Below, one piece after another: positions 54,520 through 64,000 of a stretch of 64,000 nucleotides of DNA; the first letter of the stretch is position 1; the number at the start of each line of letters is the position of its first letter. The position numbers and the translations under genes were made by a program. Under the pieces are notes generated by a model. That model did no database searches, was not told the DNA's origin, and was given only the letters and a program-made list of their open reading frames with translations. The stretch comes from Neckera pumila (lineage: Eukaryota; Streptophyta; Bryopsida; Hypnales; Neckeraceae). The stretch is taken from positions 21,745,660 to 21,809,659 of the forward strand of contig OZ018414.1 of the NCBI GenBank assembly GCA_963969595.1. The letters run 5' to 3'.

Positions 54520-57500
54520 TTAAGCACATTCTGCAGCAACTGCCAGGCTCTTGGATAGGCCTGGACAAGGATCGTCTCCAAAAATACTGCTTACAATAGG
54601 TACCAGACACTTTTGCTGCCCAACGCAAGCCTGCACAATCACATGGAAACATTCCATCAGAGAGAAGGTATACTTACAAACCTTTCGCATTACCGTATGG
54701 AGGGTAAGCCTTTTTTGAGGTTTCAGATTTTGAAATTAAAATCCCCCTACAGAACCAAAGATTGATGGTTTAAATCAGGACCAGTTCATTTGATTATATA
54801 ATGAAAAATAGAATTCAGAAAATCTTAATTTGTTATATCAATAGAACCATGGATGAACGTTGTAGATGTTGGTAACGTAGATGATCCATGGCGTTGTACA
54901 ACGCTGGACAACGTCATAGAGGAACTTTCAACTTCGCCAATGACCTAATGAAAACATAAGGCCAAATTTTGGCTTCTAGGTCCTTTTGGGTTAATAACAA
55001 TGCTGGAAATGTGCTTAGAGAAACTCTTCTGCTAGGATTCCAGAGAGAGGGCTGTTCTCTAGATAACGGTCTTCAGAGAGATTTGATCCGATGGCAAGGT
55101 CTGTTAGGCTTACCTTGCTCAAAACGTCAAAGGACGTGTTAGCATGGCAAGAGCTGAGCGTGAAACCTCCACAATCACCGGACGGAGTTCCATAACTTGC
55201 GAAGCTGATTTGGGAGATTTGTTGTCCGTCAGCACATTCAATTGACAGGGGCGCCCTTGGTGGCTCTGAGGTCAGGCTGCCTCTCCTATTCCAGGATGTA
55301 AAAGAAAGTGGGAAAGGATGTGATTCTGAAACATGGGAGCAGACTTGCTGAGGCATGGAAGTGGCAATGGTGATGGCATCAGGATTTCCTCCCTTTTCTT
55401 CAAATAGCACAATCAAATTATGCTTGGAACGCAGCCACTGCCGTGGAACATGGTACCTATGCAGTGGATACAATGCAGTTGGTCAATTTTCACACATAAA
55501 AAGAGCTGCAAAAAGAAAAGAAGTGGAGCGTTGAAGAAGGTAGGAGAAAATAATACCAACGCTGTGAAGGCTGGCCACACTGGGTGAGACACTTGGTTTG
55601 AATAAATGAACCACGATAGTCACAATTGGCTTCACATCCATCTCTCTGTGCAGTGAAGGATGACCAGTATCGTCCCAGGCTCCTTCCATTCACCCAAACT
55701 TGGCCTTTGCCCATACTGCCTAGGTCCAGGGCCACACTTCCATTTCCAGCTGGCGCATCGAATCTTGTCTGCACGTCATCACCAATTACTTATAGTGCGT
55801 ATATGCTACATTTAACTATTTCTGGACTATTCAATGAATCCTGGACTAAACGTCCAAAAATCTCCGGATAATAACATCGGGGGATCTCCTGATGTGTGTA
55901 TAGATCTCTTGATTTTTGTATAGATCTTTGGATGTTTTGTATAGATCTCTTGATGTTTTGGATTATCTCTTGATGACCATTTTTTTCTCTCCCAATGCCC
56001 ATTATTAATTCTGGACTTTCAAAAGTCCAAAAGTAGTTAAATATGGCATGTATTTAATTACAATAGTTTCTTCAATACTGTTTCAAGAGCTTATAGATAA
56101 CATCTTCAAGAATATCTTCCTCATGATTCATGGGGACGTCTCCCTACCGTCATAACAAGACATTGGGAAATAGAAAAATTCTGTGACCATAGAAAAATTC
56201 CTCATGAATTATGAAGACGATTCTCATATGCTATCAAAGTTCCTGAATCAGTCCCATTTTGCTGAAAACTCTGTTTCATATACAACGCATATATTCCTGC
56301 ATCACATAGGCACTTCGCCCCACGTAAATCCTAGCATGTGGTTTAAGTGGTCTGGAGCTTATCCACAGATTCTCGAGAGTTTTAATACTGTAGATTTGGG
56401 ACCCTACCTTGCTATGTGCCTCCGGTGTTCCATAAAAGAAAACTATCCTTACCTTCGTTTTTAGGCTCAACACTCATTTCACCTGCTTTTAGAAGTCAAT
56501 GTTGAATTCTCTGAAACATCAAACATACTCCGAATTTCGGTAACTTCAGAGGCAGGAAATGTAATTCGCTGTAAGATATCAAACCTTCATCCAAGTTAGG
56601 AAATTGTGATCACTGAATGACGAAAATCTATCCCAAGCCACAGAGTATGATCCGTTCACTGTGTAGAGCCGTCTGGACTCACCCTGAAGTCCCACCTGAA
56701 CACAGCACAGCATATTCAGTTGTGCTCAAACCCAATCATAATCCTCACCAAAGTTTCCCCACAAATTCATTTTAGCTAATGGATTCAAATGGCTTTATAT
56801 GCTCAATTGAGTATTTTGTGAAGACATATCCTAGATGAATCGAGTGGCTAGTAAGGTTGCAGTGCAGGAAGGCAAGACCTGATAAGTCCAAGTGTTTCCT
56901 CCCAGTTCCTTCGTACCAGAGGGCAAGCCTTCTATGCGGAGTCCATATTGAATCCCTGCTTTCTCATTTTCAAGAAATGGTCCATATCCCTACATTCCAT
57001 ACATTCCAATTAAAGATCAGACTTGCAGTGTGCAATTTGGTTACATCAGGAATTACTTCTGGTTCTTCATAGAGTATATCAGGGAAATGGCAATACAGCG
57101 GGTAACGGTCAACAAATATGTCTCGGTACTTCTTGAATTATACTTCTTACCTGCAATCCCATTGTCATCGTGAGAATAGCAATACTGTTGGTACCAGGTC
57201 GCAAGCTGATCGTCTGTGAAGCCTGGTATCCGTTGGCATTTACAGTGCCTAAAATTCACACTCACGTTTAGTAAAGCCAGTAATTTTCCTGATTACCTGC
57301 CTAATACTCATACACACAATTTGGCAAGAAATTGGCAGGTGTTCTTGCAACGTACACGTACTAAATAGTTTAAACTTACAAAGAAGTTTAGGGTGACAGA
57401 AGTATGCTCATCACCATGGAGTGCAATATTTATGAATGACGTCGAGTTTAACAAAATCTACAACACGACTCCTCAAACGCACAAGAGAAATCTTCAGCAA

Positions 57501-60500
57501 AAGGGTTGGGGAATGTCCGAATGTAACACTAACCCGATAAGAAGCTATTCACAAATGTATGGGCAGCATCACGAAGTGAGGACATCACAAGTGTTGCCTG
57601 AGCTGAACCATTGGAGACATCGCTCTCTTCAACCTGCACACTGCCCTCTCAATGCCACTTTTCAGTGCGATGCATGACACTGAAGGATGGTTTTTTAGTC
57701 CACCAGGTTAAATCTAAATTAAAAAGCTCTACACTTTAAAGCCACTTCGTGAACAGTACAGCTCTTGTCTGATCCATGCATTTAACAAGTTTTCAATTAA
57801 GACCTCATACTCTATGGTTGGCTTAGTTTCTAAAATTTCATTTTCCTCGATCAATGCGCGGCGTTTTCTTTCCTGAGGTTGTTGAGTAGTCTGAAAACAG
57901 TAACCAAAAAAACAAGTGACCAATGCAGAAAACTAGGAACTAATAGACACTCCCCAAGAGTGGTATTCCAAAAAACTTAGCCACACTATAGCGCGCCAAT
58001 TATTACGCAGTTTCTACCCCGAGCCCTGCCAATTTTATTGCGGCTACGTTCTTCTAGAATACCTCTTGGGGGTGGGTTTTCTAATAGGGATGATTTAGGT
58101 CCTGAGCCCTTACGTCGTCATGTACCACATATAATCTGTCGTGTCCTTGGTCGAAGAAATCTGTTCTACGAGCGCATTTGTGGAAAAAGTATACCCCCAG
58201 GGTCCCAAAGGCTCATTTGATGATACCCAGTTTGTTATAGAAACAGCACCTTGCATGCTCTTTGTCACGCTTTGCGCTCCCACCTGTTAATTACATTCAC
58301 GCACACCATGGGGCTAGCTGCTCAGTATATGTGTGCATACCCTAACGGCTAATGTGATATGTTGCCTGAAAAATCAAGTTGGAGGTGCTTCAACCTGTAG
58401 TCTAATATACCTTGGTAGCTAAAAAGATGATATGCTGCCTAAGTAAGATCATTCTTTAGAGAAGGGTACAAAGCACGCACCTTTGCAGTGTTGAACACAA
58501 CGGATTTGCAATCGGGAAGTATACTGACAGACCATGCGGGTAGATCATACGACAAGCCTTGGAACACCACAGTACTGTCATTCGTGCCCCAGCTTGCCAA
58601 GAATGCTGCACATGTACCTGAGGGGCCCTGGTACACGTGAGCCTGCAACCAGGTGCCAGAAAGCTTTAGTAAATTATTGATGGCTATGTCAGAAACTGAT
58701 ATTTGGAAATAAAACAACTGTCCAAATTCCTCAAGATCATGTAGTTCCCAAAATCACTGCTGCGTTTGGCAAAAAATTATGCGTTGGTGTGCATCTACCG
58801 ACAATTTACTGCGGATCACTACATAAGATAATCATATATGTTATTCAATTTATGCTTAGAAGATCAAGGCATGTACAAAAAAATTCTAGCCTCACCCTAA
58901 ACCCTAAAGTCGTGAGGACCACAAGCATAAGCCCAGGTTTCCTATTAAAAAACACGTGAGTCATTAAAGCTGTGAATGTATTCACCTCCTGGTTAGGGCC
59001 TAGAGGGATCCCAGGGGGAATGTTGTCGACAGCAACCAAAGCTGGCTCGCATAGTTTCAGAGCAGCATGTAAATCTTTCAAATGCCCCCACTTGGGCTGC
59101 CGTACATCTCCTGTAAACATAGCCCATGTTCAGATCAGCATTTTTGCACACTCATCTCGACTAATTCCAAACACAATCAATATATAAATACTTTGGAAAG
59201 CGAGAAGAAGGTCAAATATCAGGGAGCTGAGGAAAGGGTGTAAAGTAACCATATTCATCAATAGGGGCATCGTAATCATAGCTGGTGGTCACGCTTTCTG
59301 TTCCAGTACGCTCAAAATTGGTGCCTCCATGGTACTGCCGATCCCAACAGAGCACCCTTTCTGAGTTTAATGATATGCTAGCTCTAACTTACTCAATAAT
59401 GTTATTAGAGAATTTAACACACTGCTATCACCGTAGTGCTGTCATACCATATAGTAATTCTGGAAACTACCCCCCTTTTGGAAGAACCTAGCCACGGCAA
59501 ATGCTAGGTCCTCTACTGGCCTAGTTGGCGCACCTCCTCCCCAGCTTTGGAACCTGTACAAGTAAGTAGATTCTTCAAGCTTGTATTAAGAGATGATTAC
59601 AAACCCTGGTTGCAATAAGCCAACTATGATCTCTTCGAAAATGGAATCTGAATTATCTTCTAAGAGAATATTCAAGTCACTTGAAACAAGATAGCATCGT
59701 GAAGAGTTTTCTCGTAATGGTGTGCTTATTAATTACCACCCGGTCCAATTCTCGGTCCAGATGGCGGGCTTCCCATCAGAGTTCGGTCTCCATCCATCAC
59801 AATAGAAGCCGTTGCAAGTATTGATCTGCGCAGACCAAATCTTCACTTTGTCAGTTACTTCAGGATCCACGATGAATGGGAGTCACAAATTAAATAGATT
59901 ATGAGAAGATATGGCCATTTTCATTAAAATGGCGGTATTCCCAGTGCCATATTTTCCTTGTGCCATTTTTTCAGACCGCCCACTCTGAACATCTAGAACA
60001 GGTATAGATTCCAGACATCTAAGACTGTTATAGACTGTTATAGATTTCAAACATCTAAGAACTACATTGTAATGGAATGCCGCCATTTTAACGAAATTGA
60101 CCATAGATACAAAAAGAGAAGTAGAAGAACGACCCCGTCCTATGAATTCCCTCTCCTAAATGAGTAGATCTGAGCTTCATTCCTTTACGTGCGCAGGCGG
60201 TTAGAAATTGGGCAATTACAAGGAACTGCCAACACATGAGCAAGTTGATGGTAATTGAAGTGGTGAGTAGGACAAGCTAGATGAAGCAGGAAAATCCAGC
60301 ATACAACAGAATGAGGTGCTTCAGGTTGCTGGCACATGATCCATGGCACGCTCGCATTCGTCGCCACTGCCATATTGGCTATCCAGTTTAAATATCTCTG
60401 GCCTGCTTCTCCATAGGATGCATCGATGTTGCCGTACTCATTTTCAATCTGCGCACATGAAAAGCTTGATAAAAAATTATTAAACATATTTAGATCTTGA

Positions 60501-62790
60501 GCAATATATTAAATGAAAATACGAAGTCTGCCATGCAGCAATTGTTAAACTTAATAACGTGTCTTCTTCAACGATCGTGTATATTCATATTGAACGGAGT
60601 AGAGCATGCCTGGGCTAAGATGATTGGACCTCCTTGCCATGCAAATAGCTTCTCCTTCTTCAACATTGTGACCAGATGATTTACAAATCTCTGAGTTTCT
60701 ATCTGCAATGCAAATCAAAAGAAAATCTTGAATTACAGAAAACTGAATTTGTGAACGAATAACCCTGTTGACCTGGTAATCGTTGTGGAGGATTCCATCA
60801 AAAGATTGATCGAATTCAGTAAATGAATTGTTATACTAGAACAACTTTAAAATATCAACCGAGAGATGTTTCAGCCAGCTGGGAGGTTGAAAAACAATCC
60901 CAATGTCGAAAGTTATCTAATGTTTATATTTACATTTTTCAACGAGTGTTTTGTACTAGTGAACTGAAACGTACAATGACTATAAGGGCAAGAATTGAAA
61001 CAACTCATAGTATTGGCGATTTGAAATGGCGGTGGCATAATAATGCCAGAAGGTTAAGTACCATGAAGGGCTCATTCGCTGTACGAAACTCGATGCCTGG
61101 AACAAAACGCAACCACGCGGGGAAGCCCCTGCACACAACAAATGATTGTCATGTCAAAAATATTCACCCAAATCTTCAGCATCCCCCCAAAGATTCGAGA
61201 AACAGGATACAGTACCTAGGTTTGTTGGCAAAATTTCGAGCTCCAAGCATAAATTAGAAATTAGACCTCCACTCAGCTAGCTGGTTCTTCCTCTCTGTCA
61301 CTCAAAATTGAGATTTCACGAATGTCTGGATCGATTTGAAGATTCAGACTTGATTTGACGTACCCGGAATTCCACTCGGCGCACACATAGGGGCCAATTC
61401 GCAGGTTGACATACATACCAGCCTCATGAACCATCCTCAAGAACTTCGGCAAGTTATACCTCCCAGAATAGTGGAACTACATTCAACGCGCAGTGCATAA
61501 TCCATTTTTTCAAGTTCAGATGGTCGGTGTTTTAAACAGAGAGTGTTGACTCTTTAACTTATCAATCAAGTGCAAGAGATAATTCATATTTAATAAAAGC
61601 TATTATATTCATCAGCAATTAGAATATCCATGAAACCATTGAATTCCGCTTCTAGAATCCGACAGCACCTGTCAATAAAAGCACATAGCTTCGAAGGAGT
61701 CATTTTCTCTAAAGGTGTCAAATAAGCATCCGATATGGCGATAGGGAGAGCATGGTTATATCTCATAATCTTTTTGGTTCTCTCTGAAAGTTAGGGTGTC
61801 CTATTAACAATCTTAATTAGTTGAGGATGATTCAACAGGATTCAACAGTGAGGATTATGTCCGTTAATCTGAAAATACAGTGTTAAGTTTATGGAAATAA
61901 TATCTCTCACCACTTGCATGGCCAGGCATGTCATTTCTCATAAAGAGGCCCTACTTTCAAATCACCGTGTCCTTAACAATTAATAGAATCAATTCCATAC
62001 TAAACATGAACTAGAAACATATAAATTTGGCCAAAGGTTTTCTCTAAGAACGATCCAGTTTATATTAAAAATTCCGGTAGCATAGAAATTCATCAGGACT
62101 CCTGCACCCCAAGTTTAATTCTGTCCATCAGTAAACACCAGTTAGAAGTGGCGAAGGGCGTACCACCCCTCTGCTGGGCTCGTGCCCATTCCAGAACACA
62201 TATGTTTGGATGACATCCAGGCCCCCCTCCTTCGCCTTTGCAATGAGACCTGGCCACATCTGCAGCATCCAATTTAGAATAAAGTAACAGTCAAAACAAG
62301 CTTCCAGGTCAAGAAGCAGCTAATTTAAGAGCATGTCCATTATTAGATTTGTCATGCAGGCGATCCTCTTATGTTTCTATTGTAAGAACCATAGCCCATC
62401 GTTATATAACTGCAGCCTAAACTCAATAGAGAACAAGGATTTGAAAAGCTTAAGCCAGTTGAAAATGAGTATTGTAGATTTGTGCAACTGCAAAAAACAA
62501 GGATTACCTGACTGATGTGACTTGCAGATGGAGTCTATTGATAAAACAAAAACTAATGAATCCCGCCTTATAGAACCTTGAATGATGCATTTACTTGAAT
62601 GTCTGGGAAATTCACTCACCATAGGAGTACTGCGCGGGTAATGGATGGAGCCTGATATGAGCATGCGGCGCTGCCCATCCAGCTTCAAAGCTCGCTGATC
62701 GTAAGAGACACTCACAGCCCTCGCTTGATTCATCTGAAGCATGGTCAATACTACGAGCACATAACAAACCCGAATCCCCATCGCAGCCAT
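54520..62790 (-). CDS. BGAL: Beta-galactosidase, GH35, with C-terminal lectin domain
   Basis: Nineteen exons: 62790-62620, 62259-62164, 61476-61364, 61128-61062, 60702-60610, 60448-60305, 59825-59737, 59553-59448, 59334-59250, 59110-58986, 58642-58481, 57890-57735, 57633-57534, 57248-57151, 56989-56879, 56695-56585, 55768-55557, 55456-55114, 54630-54520. Total 830 aa, normal for plant BGALs. Residues 1-25 form a signal peptide ending NQARA; in-frame ATGs at 62805 and 62853 are alternative starts. [14 protein letters not shown] gives the acid/base Glu184; WTENW gives the nucleophile Glu253. [17 protein letters not shown] lies in the C-terminal beta domains. Residues 750-829 are a SUEL/galactose-binding lectin domain. 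The secreted enzyme trims terminal beta-galactosyl residues from cell-wall polysaccharides and glycoproteins. Intron 5 has a GC donor, and residues 456-469 diverge from the conserved DYLWYT region. Confidence 0.95.
55803..56049. mobile_element. 247-bp MITE with ATGC...GCAT ends, copy B, in BGAL intron 16
   Basis: Flanked by GTAT on both sides (55799-55802 and 56050-56053). It is the same length as copy A at 9631-9877 and, inverted, homologous to it end to end. It lies in the intron between exons 16 and 17 of the beta-galactosidase gene, well away from both splice sites, so it is probably tolerated. Internally it carries four TAGATCTCTTGAT-like units. Confidence 0.88.
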
Positions 62791-64000
62791 TCTCAACTGC
62801 AACATTCGATCAACCAAATAACCTCGTATTCTCCGCAAGATGCCTTCTATCAAGGACCTCGATGATCAGCTGTTCAAAATTGCGGAGTTGGGTTGCACAG
62901 GATCATCTTCAGGGTACTCTTCAGGTGTTCGATCTGAACCTTGATGGTGTAATCAATATTAATTACCCTGCAACGAAATTAATTTCAGATGAAGATCGAA
63001 CGAATTGAATTGGGGAGGAGTTAGAAAGGCCTGACTCGACCTCAAATTATGATCAGCTGCCAGATTGAGTGTTGATAGAATGTTCCGATCAAGAACGATT
63101 AAACCCTCAGAATAATCGTATGTCAGATACTGAACTTTCCAATATAGATATAGATAGATAGATTATATGTCATCCCAAAGTCTCAAAATCTGTACAATTA
63201 TATGATATATTTACCAGACAAAACCACAGGCTCGTTTCATGAATCTCTTGCAACCATTTCAAGATTAAGTCACAGTGATAATTATCAAAAACATTGATCT
63301 CATATATCACCAAGACAGACTCATACAGTCTTCTTTGAGCTTATGGAAAACAAATGCAAAGAAAGTGTCATTCAATGCAGCTGCACCACAACTTCAACAT
63401 GCCAACGTACACCAGAGATTGACAAACTCATCCCATACCAAGATCCAAGCTGCACACTCAGATTGGCGTCAACTTGCAGATGATCTAACGAAGAAACCTT
63501 GTAGAAAACACCAGGAAACCTGAGCTTGTATACTGTATATTGGCTTTCGTGTTGAGTCATCTGGTTGACATTTTCAGAGCTAGGGCTAAAGAACAGCAGG
63601 TTGGAGATCGAAGTAATCCTTACGATGTACTTACCAGCAAGAAAGTTGAGTGCCCGAAGTTAGATATATCGAGTGTAATCTTCCCGTGACTTGCAGCTAA
63701 GATTGATGCAACAGCATCAGCAGCTGCTCTAAAACCCGCTCTACCACGTACGTCTACAACCTACTTAGCATGCACCAACCGATTGATGTCAATCCAGCTC
63801 ATGGCTACTCCTGCAATCGCCATCACTCCTCACGAAACCTTCAAAAGACAGACTAGAAGCGGTAGCTCGATCAGTAACCTATATACGCAAACAGAATCCC
63901 AATTAATCAAATCCACCAAACTGAAATCGCCCATGGCAAGTCATCATGCATTCCCGGAACTCAGCCTTTATATTACACGAACGATCAACAATCTCATGAT
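62791..64000. other. Upstream region of the beta-galactosidase gene
   Basis: Leader and promoter for the minus-strand gene are expected here. A TATAGATATAGATAGATAGATT run at 63142-63163 could include a TATA-like site or simply a microsatellite. No transcription start can be set. Confidence 0.4.
63635..63760 (-). other. Possible exon of an unidentified minus-strand gene
   Basis: Between an AG at 63761-63762 (minus strand TAG) and a GTAAGT donor at 63634 lie 42 in-frame codons reading RAGFRAAADAVASILAASHG then KITLDISN. An open frame at 63560-63372 (minus) could be a following exon. A short ATGGCGATTGC start lies at about 63820. I recognise no family; it may be a separate small gene or leader sequence. 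Confidence 0.25.

Noticed and set aside
63275..63523. Plus-strand frame with LADDLTKKPC, faintly like a copia RNase H tail
   Set aside because: The similarity is limited to a few residues and no other retrotransposon motif is nearby.

Overview
This window is nuclear DNA of a land plant. It carries four recognisable plant protein genes with GT-AG introns, a Ty1/copia LTR retrotransposon, and AT-rich intergenic DNA packed with small inverted-repeat elements. The species cannot be fixed from sequence alone. The repeat content and gene features do not point to a well-known crop, and I infer a bryophyte, lycophyte, fern or similar lineage only weakly.

Layout. 1-3200: intergenic, with a nested MITE pair. 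3783-4957 (+): a dormancy-associated/auxin-repressed (DRM1/ARP) gene. 6450-15700: AT-rich DNA with many MITEs and fold-back elements. 15886-19553 (-): a complete-ended but internally deleted copia element, with 230-bp LTRs and a 5-bp target duplication. 20332-20493: an ATT microsatellite. 22644-27708 (+): a 12-exon RuvB-like 1 AAA+ ATPase, 456 aa, full length. 30138-31066: a TTAA-flanked element. 32698-33565 (-): ribosomal protein eS30, 62 aa, three exons, with telo boxes. 34060-50160: a repeat-dense block with no convincing host gene. 52744-53067 (+): a possible orphan gene. 54520-62790 (-): a full-length 19-exon GH35 beta-galactosidase, 830 aa, with signal peptide and C-terminal galactose-binding lectin domain.

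The four genes do not form an operon or pathway. They are independent housekeeping or growth-related genes. All four reconstructed reading frames are continuous through every splice junction.

The main discovery candidate is a set of non-coding elements whose ends read TTAA-CCC(C/T)...GGG-TTAA. About eight are large (0.75-0.95 kb) and about six are small (221-234 bp). Three small ones sit end to end at 11959-12637 and share their TTAA junctions. This arrangement is what TTAA-specific (piggyBac-type) transposition would leave. No transposase is present here, so the assignment is inference.
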